Positions 1 to 9,410 of a stretch of 64,000 nucleotides of DNA are shown piece by piece. The notes below the pieces were generated by a model that was given only the letters and a program-made list of their open reading frames with translations, had not been told where the DNA came from and ran no database searches. The number at the start of each line of letters is the position of its first letter. Position 1 is the first letter of the stretch. The translations under genes and the position numbers were made by a program. Source of the DNA: Candidatus Hydrogenedentota bacterium (GTDB taxonomy: Bacteria > Hydrogenedentota > Hydrogenedentia > Hydrogenedentales > SLHB01); the NCBI GenBank assembly GCA_013359265.1, contig JABWCD010000008.1, forward strand, positions 1-64,000, given 5' to 3'.

Positions 1-99
1 ATCGATGATCGGATTCAATCGGAATCGGTGATCGGTTTCCATCGGAATTGACGATCGGTTTCGCTCGGAATCACCGATCCGTTTGCATCGGAATATGCA
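1..99. repeat. Terminal multiple repeats of a partial IS21-like element
   Basis: Four degenerate copies of a unit of about 23 bp run up to position 99, each pairing a TCGGAAT block with a GATCGG block. The last block reads ATCGGAATATGCA. The same layout (CCGGAATACGCA at the outer edge, with repeated CGGAAT and GCGCG blocks inside) closes the complete IS21-family element at 9290-12022. I therefore read this as the right end of a second, related but different IS21-like element whose transposase genes lie left of the window. The boundary at 99 is inferred from that comparison. Confidence 0.6.
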
Positions 100-515
100 G
101 TGGGGGTACCCGCTCCGGCGAGGATTCGGAGAGGGCCGCCGACGACCCCGCCCTCTCCCATTTGTAGGAAACTGCTTTTTATAAAGAAATTTGAGATTCA
201 TGGTAAAGGGAAGTCCCTGGCGTTGGCCTTTTGGGGTCCGTTGGCGGCGACAATGCGGGGAGCAGCTAAACCATGTCGCTCAGAGGCAGGACCCAGACTA
301 GGCGCGATTCCTACGCAGTGCACCAACAATTTAGACCTCGCTGCGACCTTAGTGGGGCAAAGCCCCTAATTTATTAAAAAAAAGCACTTGCCGAAATGTA
401 ATATAGGAAGTAGTATAAAGCACAGGTTCAACTACCTGGTGCGGTTTAATGTTGAGGCTACAAGGTGGCACGGTGGCACTATCTGCGAAATAAGCCATAG
501 GGATACCGCGTCTCG
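100..515. other. Intergenic stretch, no confident gene
   Basis: This stretch lies between the IS21-like end and the multicopper oxidase gene. It holds an inverted repeat, GGAGAGGG at 128-135 and CCCTCTCC at 151-158, without a following T run. An 89-codon frame from 100 has low-complexity Pro/Arg content and no ribosome binding site, so I do not call it. The part just before 516 must carry the promoter and leader of the oxidase gene, but I cannot place a clear promoter. Confidence 0.4.
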
Positions 516-2555
516 GTGAAGTGCTCATTTAAATTGCGAACTCACAACCTTGCATCTCGAGATTTCCTATTCCCAATTGCCTTGCTATTTTACTTCATTG
601 CCTCTCAAACAGCCTTCGGTGAGGATGAAGTTCAAAAGAATTTCATCAATCAACACGATGCGGAATTAATGAAATCTCGGGATGTACCCTTCCAGGCAAT
701 ACCGGAGATTGAGCCGGAATCAGGGCGCACGGCGTTGGAGCTTGTTGTGGAGTTTGCAGTAAACTCCGTAGGCCCTTATAGACTCCTCCACCGTTCGTAT
801 AATGGGAAACTCGTTGGGCCGACGATTCGAGTCAAGCCCGGAGAAACGCTAGAACTTCGTTTGACGAACGCCCTTCCGCGCGAAACACAGTCTGCTCCCA
901 ATGTCGCAACTGAACCTCATGGCTTTAATGTTACCAACATCCACACCCATGGACTGCACGTTTCTCCCACGGGCGAGAGCGACAATGTGTTTCTGGATAT
1001 AAGACCGGGGGAGTATTTCGACTTTCGTTTCGAAATCCCAAAAGACCATCCCGCAGGGACTTTCTGGTATCACCCGCACAAACATGGATCCGTTGCGTTG
1101 CAGATGGCCAGCGGCATGTCAGGGGCGCTCATTGTGGAAGGCGGATTAGACGGCGCTCCTGAATTGGCTGGCGTCCAAGAAAAGGTAATGGTCTTTCAAC
1201 AGCTAAATCTTCCGGATGATGTTGATACCAACGGTGTGATTGAGATTACGCCCGGATCGATCTACAAACCCGGCAACAACATTTTCCGCGTCACTATCAT
1301 TAATGGCGAGGTGACGCCGACTCTTACCATGCGTCCCGGCGAAGTGCAACGGTGGCGCCTTATCCATGCCGGACTGGAAGAAACAATCAACTTGGGTTTT
1401 GATCCCGTTAAATTTCACGAGATCGCGTTAGACGGCATCGCCACAGGAACGATGACCGCCCGTTCGCATGTAGAGCTGCAGCCTGGGTACCGGGCTGATG
1501 TTCTGGTTAAGGCCCCCGTATCCCCGGGTGAATACTATCTGACCAGCGAGGTGAATAACGTCTCGCGCGCAATCAAGGGACGGGCGGTCCCTAAGATCAT
1601 ACTGGCACGTATCGCCGTCCAAGGAGAACCGAATGACATGGCGTTACCAGAACCAGGGTCATTCGCTAAGTATGTCCCGGCAAGTCTTCCGCCAATAACG
1701 GACAGTGAAATTGTAGGGCCGCCGCGGGAATTGCGGCTGCGACGGTTTGGGATGCAATCTGACATCGAATGCCAGCCATTCGATCCAGGCAGGGCGGACC
1801 ATGTTGTTGAGTTAAGCACGGTTGAGGAATGGAATGTTAGTTCTCTCTTCGATGCGCACCCTTTTCATATTCATGTCAATCCGTTTCAAGTGCTTGTCAA
1901 CGACCCTGACACCGGTGCGGAGAATTGGGTCTGGCGCGACACTATTTTCGTTGGGGACGGGGAAAGAGTCAGGTTGAGAACCCGCTATGAACACTTCGAC
2001 GGTGATACCGTCTTGCATTGTCACAATCTTGATCACGAAGACCGGGGCATGATGCAGGTCGTTCGAATTAGAAACCCTAAGAACGCCACTATGTTGCAGA
2101 CGGTCACGCGCGGTTTTATGAGGCTTCCCGTTTCTGTGCCAGACTGGACTGTCACGATGGCCACTGGCGAAGCGGTCAAGCCCGATAATTTTCTCGGCGG
2201 AAAGTGGTTGTTGGTGCTTCACAAAGGGTTTTGGTGCATTCACTGCTCCCGGCAAATCAACCTCCTAGCCGCAGATTTCGCTGAATTCAAGGAGCGAGAC
2301 GTGCGTATCCTCGCGGTTTGCCCGGACCTTATCAGTATTGACATGGACAAAGAATGGCGCGAGCGATTTGCATCTGGCTTTGTGCTGGCATCCGATAAGA
2401 GTTTGACGGTCTTTCGCGCGCAACAATGCTTCGATAAAGAGGCCCTACATGGTATCTATTTCATTGACGCCGAAGGGAAGATTCGCTGGCAATCCGTAGC
2501 CGACGAACCTTTCACCGATATCGATTGTCTCACACAGGTGCTTGATTCCAATTAG
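516..2555 (+). CDS. Multicopper oxidase with C-terminal thioredoxin/peroxiredoxin-like domain
   Basis: The predicted product is an exported copper oxidase of 679 aa. It starts at GTG 516, which gives a hydrophobic signal peptide at about residues 16-35. Copper-binding blocks are all visible: HTHG near residue 143, WYHPHKHG near 184, HPFHIHVNPF near 448 and HCHNLDHEDRGM near 501. These are the four signatures of a three-domain laccase/CueO/bilirubin-oxidase-type enzyme. After about residue 545 there is an extra AhpC/TSA-like domain with WCIHC (Cys574 and Cys577), a thioredoxin-type redox pair that ordinary multicopper oxidases lack. The next gene, 78 bp downstream, encodes cupredoxin domains, which suggests a shared copper or electron-transfer role. 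The substrate cannot be told from sequence. Confidence 0.9.
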   Translation: MKCSFKLRTHNLASRDFLFPIALLFYFIASQTAFGEDEVQKNFINQHDAELMKSRDVPFQAIPEIEPESGRTALELVVEFAVNSVGPYRLLHRSYNGKLVGPTIRVKPGETLELRLTNALPRETQSAPNVATEPHGFNVTNIHTHGLHVSPTGESDNVFLDIRPGEYFDFRFEIPKDHPAGTFWYHPHKHGSVALQMASGMSGALIVEGGLDGAPELAGVQEKVMVFQQLNLPDDVDTNGVIEITPGSIYKPGNNIFRVTIINGEVTPTLTMRPGEVQRWRLIHAGLEETINLGFDPVKFHEIALDGIATGTMTARSHVELQPGYRADVLVKAPVSPGEYYLTSEVNNVSRAIKGRAVPKIILARIAVQGEPNDMALPEPGSFAKYVPASLPPITDSEIVGPPRELRLRRFGMQSDIECQPFDPGRADHVVELSTVEEWNVSSLFDAHPFHIHVNPFQVLVNDPDTGAENWVWRDTIFVGDGERVRLRTRYEHFDGDTVLHCHNLDHEDRGMMQVVRIRNPKNATMLQTVTRGFMRLPVSVPDWTVTMATGEAVKPDNFLGGKWLLVLHKGFWCIHCSRQINLLAADFAEFKERDVRILAVCPDLISIDMDKEWRERFASGFVLASDKSLTVFRAQQCFDKEALHGIYFIDAEGKIRWQSVADEPFTDIDCLTQVLDSN

Positions 2556-2633
2556 TGCCAAATACGAAGCCCAGTCTTGACCGGTTAGGCGAATGGCAAC
2601 GCTAACAGACATACATAGGAGAGGGAGAGTTTC

Positions 2634-4814
2634 GTGAAATCAATATCTCTCATGCAAATCACCGTAGTCTTTTTGACGCTAGTGCCATGCGGAGTTTTTG
2701 TGGCCAGTGGGCAAGACATTATTACCATCAACATAATTGGCCCTGGGGCTAACGCGAAGTTCGTACAAGAAGGTAAGACCGCCCAGGAGCCGGTGGAGGT
2801 GATCGTTGGCCAGTCGGTTAAGTGGGTAAACAAATCGGACATGCAGCATTCCGCGCGGAGTTTACGAAAACTACCAGATGACACGCGCATATTCGATACG
2901 CGAATTTTGACCAAATCCGGGCCAAAGCAATCTTCAACCGTGCTATTTGATTTAGCCTTATTTCAAACTGCTGGAGGCGTACCGGGTGGAAGTGTAACGC
3001 TTGAGTATGAATGTCAAGTTCATCCTAGTATGATGTCGAGCATTGTTCTCAAATCGAATGAGCAGCCGGCTCCCCCTTCCCCAATGCCGCCGACTCCCGC
3101 GCCGCCTGCGCCTACACCCTCTCCAATCCCACCGACGCCACCCGGACAGGCGAAGCTGCACGTTTTTGAAGCGGTAACCGATGGACCCAATCAACTATTC
3201 ACTCCCAAGACCGTCGATGGAGTTGAAGTGGGAGACGAATTTATTTGGAGAAATATCGCTGACCGAGACCCGGGGTTGCACGCGGTCCGCTTTCCGAATT
3301 GGAATAACGACCGGGAGTGCTTCGAGATTCTAGGGTCCGATGTCCCATTTGATGTGGAGGAAGGTCAAACGCAGGAGAATTCGGAATCAGATTCAAGAGG
3401 GACGATTTTTTTGCGCGCTAAACTCGTTAGAATTCCGTCGGATAAACACAAGATCGACTTCTACTGCCCGGTACATGGGATAACCATGAATGGATCGATC
3501 AATTTTGCTGCGTGCGAACCCGAATCGAATTCGGCCGGTCTTCCAGAATATGTCGTTTCCTCCGGTCTCATCGCAGCTTTCGACGCGGTAAAAGTGACAG
3601 ACAAGAAATCGGATTCGTACTTCGCCTTATCATCGGACTTTAATGGCGATGGCAAGGTAGACCTAGTCACTTCTGGACTTGGCGAACCAGGTAAATCGTT
3701 CGCGGAAGTCGCATGGTTTGAGAATCCTAGTTGGCGCAAACATCTAATCGGTATGTTTGACGTTCCCGTCGCTCTAGACGCCGCTGATGTTGACCAGGAT
3801 GGCAGAGTTGACTTGGCCATTTGCTACGATTACGGGACATGCATATTTGGATGTACCCCCGATAACGGCACGATTGCCTGGCTCCGAAACCCGGGGTTTG
3901 TCGAACCGTGTCAACCATGGGAACGTTTCCAAATTGGAAAATTAATGGCCACGCACCGTTTGGCATTTGGAAACTTCACCCAAACAGACACACTGCAGTT
4001 GATGGCAGTGCCCGTTGTCGGCGGCCCAGACGGTAAAATTCACGATCCGATATCCATTTTGGTTTTCAGCAAGCCGGACGATCCGGCAACCGTAACCGAA
4101 TGGCCATCAGAAGAGGCGGACAATTCGCTTCGCGTTATTCATGAAATCGCCGTCCTACCCATGGAGACCGTGAAAGGGGTGGCCCTGGACTCGGTGTTGA
4201 CCGCTAGTGAAGAGGGAATCTCGTGGCTCCGATTCAATGGTGAAAAGTGGGCGCTGTCAAACCTCGGCACGGGTGAACTAGGCCAGATCAATGTAACGGC
4301 GAATAATTGGAAAGGGAGTGGCGCCGTTGATATCGGAAGGTACGGTCCGGATCCTTGCGCATACATAGTCGCCACCGAGCCGTTTCACGGGAATCTGCTC
4401 TCTGTATATATGAAAGACGTGAGCGGCGGGCTAGAAAATATTACATGGAGTCGTCAGTCTTTGGACGTATTTGGGCCGCTTAACAACCGCGGAGAGGGTC
4501 CTGGCCACGATATTACTATGGCCGACCTCGATGGCGACGGTACGGATGAATGCCTGGTTGGGCTTCGAGGGCCAATGCCGTACTGCGGCGTGCAAATTTA
4601 CAAGGTTCAGGATCTGGTAGCCAGTAAATTCATTCGCCAACAAGCGTCGCCAGTATCGACCGCGCAGGTGATTGTGGACGACTTTGATAACGACGGCGTG
4701 CCGGATTTCGTCACGATTCCCTATCGCGTCTTGACCTATTACGAAGCGGACGATACCGAAGTTATGTTGTACCTCAACCGCACACCGCAAAAGAAAGCGA
4801 AGAGCGACCGATAA
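2634..4814 (+). CDS. Secreted protein with two cupredoxin-like domains and FG-GAP/VCBS repeats
   Basis: This 726-aa exported protein starts at GTG 2634 behind a strong GGAGAGGGAGAG ribosome site. A signal peptide covers about residues 1-26. A first cupredoxin-like domain (about 30-140) contains VIVGQSVKWVNKSDMQHSAR and a CQVHPSMMS ligand segment. A Pro-rich linker with PTPAPPAPTP follows. A second cupredoxin-like domain ends in FYCPVHGITMNGSI (about 285). The C-terminal half has DFNGDGKVDL, DVDQDGRVDL, DLDGDGTDE and DFDNDGVPDF, which are calcium-binding FG-GAP/VCBS propeller repeats. It is probably a periplasmic or surface copper protein working with the multicopper oxidase upstream; that link is inferred from position and shared copper chemistry. 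Confidence 0.8.
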   Translation: MKSISLMQITVVFLTLVPCGVFVASGQDIITINIIGPGANAKFVQEGKTAQEPVEVIVGQSVKWVNKSDMQHSARSLRKLPDDTRIFDTRILTKSGPKQSSTVLFDLALFQTAGGVPGGSVTLEYECQVHPSMMSSIVLKSNEQPAPPSPMPPTPAPPAPTPSPIPPTPPGQAKLHVFEAVTDGPNQLFTPKTVDGVEVGDEFIWRNIADRDPGLHAVRFPNWNNDRECFEILGSDVPFDVEEGQTQENSESDSRGTIFLRAKLVRIPSDKHKIDFYCPVHGITMNGSINFAACEPESNSAGLPEYVVSSGLIAAFDAVKVTDKKSDSYFALSSDFNGDGKVDLVTSGLGEPGKSFAEVAWFENPSWRKHLIGMFDVPVALDAADVDQDGRVDLAICYDYGTCIFGCTPDNGTIAWLRNPGFVEPCQPWERFQIGKLMATHRLAFGNFTQTDTLQLMAVPVVGGPDGKIHDPISILVFSKPDDPATVTEWPSEEADNSLRVIHEIAVLPMETVKGVALDSVLTASEEGISWLRFNGEKWALSNLGTGELGQINVTANNWKGSGAVDIGRYGPDPCAYIVATEPFHGNLLSVYMKDVSGGLENITWSRQSLDVFGPLNNRGEGPGHDITMADLDGDGTDECLVGLRGPMPYCGVQIYKVQDLVASKFIRQQASPVSTAQVIVDDFDNDGVPDFVTIPYRVLTYYEADDTEVMLYLNRTPQKKAKSDR

Positions 4815-5028
4815 ACTAGGAATGGGCGCCATAGAGTTGCTCCGCCCCACGAGGCTGAAGGACATAGACTCGGAGAATAGAGAGGCACGACCACGTTGGG
4901 ATTTGTTCTGAAAGTGGGTTGACCCTGTATTCGGGACAGCGCCGCGAGGCACGCCAAATTGTTTCAGGGGAAAAAGTAAAGGCATGGTTTGATAAACGTC
5001 TTAATCTCATAAAAAGGGGGTATGGACC

Positions 5029-5739
5029 GTGGCCACGCAAGGTGAATCAAAACGGCTGTCATTTTCTGATCGCCACATAGATGCTCAATGGATAAATCAG
5101 TGTGGCGAATTTCCTGTACACGAACGATGCATCATCGTCAACGTGGCAGCTTCGCCCATCTTCGTGGAATCGGACGCTCCATCGATTATCAGGCCTTGGA
5201 CTTCGACCGTGTTGCAGCATGCGCTTCTCCGAAACGCCGATTCTTTGATTGTTCTTCGGATTCTCGAGAGCACGAACATTGGGGGGGTTGTCCTTGGTCC
5301 TAAATGGGAATGGTTCGGCGACCGGGAGCCGTCTTTTCCACGCGATATTCCATTGTATGTTTCCTCGCAGGATCCTGTTGGTTCCGTCACGATTGATCCA
5401 CGCCGCCTCGCGGGGATGTCTCCATCCGAATCATTAGCAATCCCATTCGATGTGAAGGTAAATCTGTGGTATTGCCCCGGAAACACCGATTGTGTCATTC
5501 ACACGGGCCACAAGTTTCTCGAAGTGCATACACAGATTTTCGGGACTGGGCGCATGCAAAAGTTCCACGAGAATGACGAACACAGTCTTTACGAGGATGT
5601 CATTATGGGTCCAGGCCTGACACACCACACATTCGCGGCGATCTCTGGCGACGGATCGTGGAAATATCCTTGGCACCGGTATTACGGCGACACGGATTGC
5701 ATTTGGCTGGCCGTCGAATTGCATGCGCAAACCTCCTAA
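5029..5739 (+). CDS. Cupin-like protein of unknown function
   Basis: This 236-aa protein starts at GTG 5029 after AAAAAGGGGG. It has no signal peptide, so it is probably cytoplasmic. The C-terminal half has a His-rich pattern (HTGHKFLEVHTQIFGTG near residue 160, then GLTHHTF and YPWHRYYGDTDCIWLAVELH) compatible with a metal-binding cupin barrel. I cannot name a substrate. It lies 52 bp upstream of the GH31 gene on the same strand, so a role in carbohydrate handling is possible. The cupin assignment rests on the His/Glu spacing and a beta-rich look, not on a recognised family name. Confidence 0.6.
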   Translation: MATQGESKRLSFSDRHIDAQWINQCGEFPVHERCIIVNVAASPIFVESDAPSIIRPWTSTVLQHALLRNADSLIVLRILESTNIGGVVLGPKWEWFGDREPSFPRDIPLYVSSQDPVGSVTIDPRRLAGMSPSESLAIPFDVKVNLWYCPGNTDCVIHTGHKFLEVHTQIFGTGRMQKFHENDEHSLYEDVIMGPGLTHHTFAAISGDGSWKYPWHRYYGDTDCIWLAVELHAQTS

Positions 5740-5791
5740 TACAAGGCATGCAAACCGGGCATAGCATTCCCTGCAAAAGGAACGAGACACA

Positions 5792-8695
5792 ATGGCTGAT
5801 TACAATTACGTACCTCGTGACAAATTTGATCCCGAGACGCAAGTCTACTGGCAGCCCGTTGGTGAGATCATAAGCTGGTCAGAGGAGGTTCACACTGACT
5901 TGCGGTCTGTAGTGTTTCGAACAGCCACTGGCCACAGCCTTATCTTCTCTCTATTATCGCCGACCGCGTGTCGCGTCCGCTTCGATCCCAATCCAGACCA
6001 TGTATTCGAGGAAAGACGTTCTCCGGTCATAAAGACGTACAGGATTGAAAAGACAGACGCGACGATTAGTGAAGATGCGCGAGTTCTTACGATAGATACC
6101 GGCAAGGTCGTTTTTCGCATCGCCCTGGATCACTACAAACTCATGGTCTACCGAGATGGTCAATTAATTCATTCTGATACGGATAATTTTAATTTGGTTT
6201 ACATTCCGGACCAGCAGGTCGTCGCGAATTTCAAGAAGGCGCCGTTGGGTTCGCGTTACTTTGGCTTCGGCGAAAAGGCCGGTACGACATTGGACAAGCG
6301 TCGAGTGCCCGACTGGCATTTCCGGGAAGGCTCTGTTCCTAATGGGAATTTTGGATGGCTCAGTGGGGCCGCCGACAACCGGAAACCGGCACGTATGACT
6401 TTTTTTAATTTCGACAATTTCGGTTACCGAAACAGAGGTTTGACGGCGCCGAAGGGGGAAAACGCCGGGCCACTCAATCCCAATGTGCCGTTGTATCAAT
6501 CGTCGCCTTTCTGGTTGGACGTCAATCCCGCGCCGGATGGCGAGTTTCATGGCCCACCGTACACAACTGCAATCCTCTTTGACAACACCTGCCAATCCTT
6601 CGTAAACCTGCGCGGCGGGCATCCAGATTGGGGGGACACATACTACTTCGGCGCGCTCTACGGCGAAATGGATTACTATCTCTTCACCGGACCAACGCAT
6701 GCGGAGATTCTCGATGAAGTCACCAAAATTACCGGGAAACCGCGCCTCAAACCGCGATGGGTGTTTGGGTTTCATCAAGGCGGGTACGGACCCAATTACA
6801 ATGATCAGTATCAACTTCTAGAAAGAGCGAAAGAGTATCGGGAGCATCGTATTCCAATCGATGGCCTGCATATTGACATTGACATTCAGGACAAATACCG
6901 CAACTTTTCCGTGAGTAGAAAAAGGTTTGCGGACGCCAGAGATGTTTTCCGCAAACTTCACGAGAGTGGTTATAAACTCAGTACAAACGTCACGCCCCTG
7001 ATTAGCAACATGAAGGATGAACACGGCCAAGCCAGTCCTTATGAACCCCTGGACACCGGAAGCGCTCTGGGAAGCTTAGTATCGGATTTACGCGTTGGCG
7101 GTGGGGGTGCCAATGGTTCGTTTGTCGGCACGGTAAATTATGGCGGGGATCGCATCGCGACGGGCAATTACCCAGACCTTGGCAAGTCAGAATTTCAAAA
7201 GTGGTGGGGGGACTTGTACCATTTTTGGGTGGATTTGGGTCTGGACATGGTCTGGCAAGACATGACAACACCGTGCATGGAAGGAGACGGGACGTATCGA
7301 TCCATACCTATGGATTGCTCACTTTGGGATAACGAGGAAAGTCGTTTCAACCCTGTACCGATGCCATCTCAAAAATTACCATTTGCGAAGACGCGCAATC
7401 TGTTCAGTTTCAATTTGGTCAAGTCAACGTTTGAAGGTCTGGAAAGGTTACGCGGCAATCTTCGAAACTTTATCATTGCGCGCGGAGGTTTTTTCGGGGA
7501 ACACCGCTATGCGGCAGTCTGGACCGGCGACAATGTTTCGGAATGGGAGTTTGTGATCGCCAATATACCTCAGGTGCTTAACATGGGCTTGTCGGCGCAA
7601 CCAATTTGCGGCGCCGATATAGGCGGATTCGGAGGAAACGACTGCGAAGCAGAATTGCTTGTACGCTGGACTTGTGCAGGCGCCTTCCTTCCATGGTTTC
7701 GCAACCATTATGGGCACTATGGGAATAAGACCAAGCAAGAGCCGTATCGATATGGGGACCCCGTCGCCGCGGTTTGCCGGCGTGTCATTGAACTGCGCTA
7801 CCGCCTAATTCAAATTTTCTACGACGCCATGCACGAAAATCACGAGAACGGCGCTCCCATTGTCCGGCCTCTGTTCTGGGAATCGAAAGACCCGGCGGTC
7901 TTTGAGTGTCACGATTGGTGGTATTGGTCTGGAAACGGCCGCGGATTTCATTACAACAACTGCCGGTTGGATGACCAGTTCTTCTTGGGACATGACCTTC
8001 TAATCGCACCGATTGTACTGCCTCAATGGGTGACAGGTGACCGCATGGAGCGCCCCGTTTACCTTCCGGCCGATACCCGATGGTATGCGTTCAAAGATAA
8101 CCGATTTCCGCTCGATCCACCGATTGAAGGAGGAGTTCAATTTAGCTATTACTCGCCGTGGAACCGTGCGGAAGAATCATATCCAAACTTTGTGCCGATC
8201 TATGTTCGCGAGGGGGCCGTATTAGCAACCCGTGAACTTGAGCAATTTGTGGGCGAACGCTATTCGAAGGGAGACATAAATCCATTGACTTTCACCATTT
8301 ATTCGGGAAGAAGCGGCTCGCGCAAGACTTTTCTCGACGATGGCGAAACTTTGGGTGCTGAAAATGATGGCAAGTTGCGCATTGTCGAGGTGTCGCATAA
8401 GAGGTCTGCGAAAGGACGATTTATTCACGTACTGAGGTTAAAGGACGGTTTCAAACCGTTGGAGCCTTTCTATTTTATCGCGGTCCTTGACCCGTTAGAT
8501 CCGATATCTATTCAAATTGGCTGGGGCCCTGTAGCCAGCGTGACGCGCATTGAAGAACAAACTGATGAAGGTTCGAGTCATGTGCTTTTCAACTCAGAGA
8601 CAAATTGTTATTATTTCAACAGATCCCTGAAGGCGACTTTTATAAAAGTGTTTGATACGCATTCCGATGTGACTATCGAGCTGATCTATTCATAG
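5792..8695 (+). CDS. GH31 family enzyme, alpha-glucosidase or alpha-glucan-lyase-like
   Basis: This 967-aa cytoplasmic GH31 protein starts at ATG 5792 after AAAGGAACGAG. An N-terminal beta-sandwich is followed by the TIM barrel, which opens with PRWVFGFHQGGYG. The nucleophile region reads GLDMVWQDMTTP, with Asp490 as the expected catalytic residue. IIARGGFFGEHRYAAVWTGD carries the expected acid/base Asp580. The forms IDGLHIDIDIQD and WQDMTTP are closer to what I know of alpha-1,4-glucan lyases than to the usual FWNDMNEP of alpha-glucosidases. Hydrolase, transglycosylase or lyase activity cannot be separated by eye. C-terminal beta domains end the protein, and a small hairpin follows the stop. 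Confidence 0.88.
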   Translation: MADYNYVPRDKFDPETQVYWQPVGEIISWSEEVHTDLRSVVFRTATGHSLIFSLLSPTACRVRFDPNPDHVFEERRSPVIKTYRIEKTDATISEDARVLTIDTGKVVFRIALDHYKLMVYRDGQLIHSDTDNFNLVYIPDQQVVANFKKAPLGSRYFGFGEKAGTTLDKRRVPDWHFREGSVPNGNFGWLSGAADNRKPARMTFFNFDNFGYRNRGLTAPKGENAGPLNPNVPLYQSSPFWLDVNPAPDGEFHGPPYTTAILFDNTCQSFVNLRGGHPDWGDTYYFGALYGEMDYYLFTGPTHAEILDEVTKITGKPRLKPRWVFGFHQGGYGPNYNDQYQLLERAKEYREHRIPIDGLHIDIDIQDKYRNFSVSRKRFADARDVFRKLHESGYKLSTNVTPLISNMKDEHGQASPYEPLDTGSALGSLVSDLRVGGGGANGSFVGTVNYGGDRIATGNYPDLGKSEFQKWWGDLYHFWVDLGLDMVWQDMTTPCMEGDGTYRSIPMDCSLWDNEESRFNPVPMPSQKLPFAKTRNLFSFNLVKSTFEGLERLRGNLRNFIIARGGFFGEHRYAAVWTGDNVSEWEFVIANIPQVLNMGLSAQPICGADIGGFGGNDCEAELLVRWTCAGAFLPWFRNHYGHYGNKTKQEPYRYGDPVAAVCRRVIELRYRLIQIFYDAMHENHENGAPIVRPLFWESKDPAVFECHDWWYWSGNGRGFHYNNCRLDDQFFLGHDLLIAPIVLPQWVTGDRMERPVYLPADTRWYAFKDNRFPLDPPIEGGVQFSYYSPWNRAEESYPNFVPIYVREGAVLATRELEQFVGERYSKGDINPLTFTIYSGRSGSRKTFLDDGETLGAENDGKLRIVEVSHKRSAKGRFIHVLRLKDGFKPLEPFYFIAVLDPLDPISIQIGWGPVASVTRIEEQTDEGSSHVLFNSETNCYYFNRSLKATFIKVFDTHSDVTIELIYS

Positions 8696-8733
8696 TCACT
8701 TACAGCCTCTAATGCTCAGTTGAAAAGTTGCCC

Positions 8734-8751
8734 TGGCTTGAGAGCAAGCCA
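8734..8751 (+). terminator. Short hairpin after the GH31 gene
   Basis: TGGCTTG-agag-CAAGCCA forms a perfect 7-bp stem 39 bp after the GH31 stop. It is followed by a T-containing stretch (CTTGACTTTG) rather than a clean U tract, so it is a plausible but weak terminator. Confidence 0.4.
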
Positions 8752-8786
8752 CTTGACTTTGCCGCACCGATAGAAAGGAACATTGA

Positions 8787-9053
8787 ATGACATCAGACGC
8801 GCTTTTCGCACGATGGTTCACCGAATTCGTCGGTACACTGCCTCCAACGAAGGGTCTACTGAGGGTGCGACGTGCAGTACCGAGGTTCCAACACCACAAT
8901 TATTTCGCGCGTTACAAGGTAGAGACCGCGACGTTGGATGGTACAGGGCAAAACCCAACCGACGTTGCTTGCGTCGTAGTTGAAGTATCTGAGACAGATC
9001 AATCTGCGGAGATCGCAAAAGAAACAGAGTGCCCATCCATCAGTGATCTTTGA
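8787..9053 (+). CDS. Small hypothetical protein
   Basis: An 88-aa frame begins with ATG 8787, about 7 bp after a GAAAGGA ribosome site. The beginning (MTSDALFARWFTEFVGTLPP) and the mixed composition look protein-like, but I recognise no domain, signal peptide or membrane segment. An overlapping frame from 8783 is more Arg-rich and less likely. The gene sits between GH31 and the IS21 element. It could be a small intact gene or the front of a gene eroded when the insertion sequence arrived. Its function is unknown. Confidence 0.35.
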   Translation: MTSDALFARWFTEFVGTLPPTKGLLRVRRAVPRFQHHNYFARYKVETATLDGTGQNPTDVACVVVEVSETDQSAEIAKETECPSISDL

Positions 9054-9289
9054 GTAGTCTGTTCTATTTTTTGCGGTAGACTTGACTAATGTGGTGGGAG
9101 CTATCCATTGCCCTGCGAAACTTCATGATGGCGGAGTGTAAAACCCCGCTTCAGCGACCATGAGGTTCTTTGAATCGCTGGGAGTGAATCAGAACCTTTC
9201 GCAGTATCTCGGCCTCAATAACTTTTAGGGTATATGTCCCAACCAAGTGCCTGTAGAACTTGCGTTCTTAGTGGTCGAAGAACTCATCA
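9054..9289. other. Intergenic stretch left of the insertion sequence
   Basis: No convincing frame is seen here on either strand. The AT-rich patches (CTATTTTTTGCGG, ATAACTTTTAGGGTATATG) look like decayed or intergenic DNA between the small ORF and the IS21-family left end at 9290. Confidence 0.4.
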
Positions 9290-9400
9290 TGCATATTCCG
9301 GTGAAAGCGCGCAGGCATTCCGAAGGAATCCGCGCGGGAGTTCCGATCCAAGGCGCGCATGGAATCCGGAGGCGCGCAGGCATCGGAGCGTAGCGACGCG
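9290..9400. repeat. Left terminal repeats of the IS21-family element
   Basis: The stretch starts with TGCATATTCCGGTGAAAGCG and contains further ATTCCG, AATCCGCGCG, GTTCCGAT and AATCCGGAGG blocks spaced at about 20-25 bp. They mirror the right-end blocks and are expected transposase binding sites. Confidence 0.65.
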
Positions 9401-9410
9401 AGACGGGTGA

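Noticed and set aside
100-369. 89-codon plus-strand frame after the left repeats
   Set aside because: Pro/Arg-rich, no ribosome binding site, starts exactly at the inferred element boundary and shows no recognisable motif.
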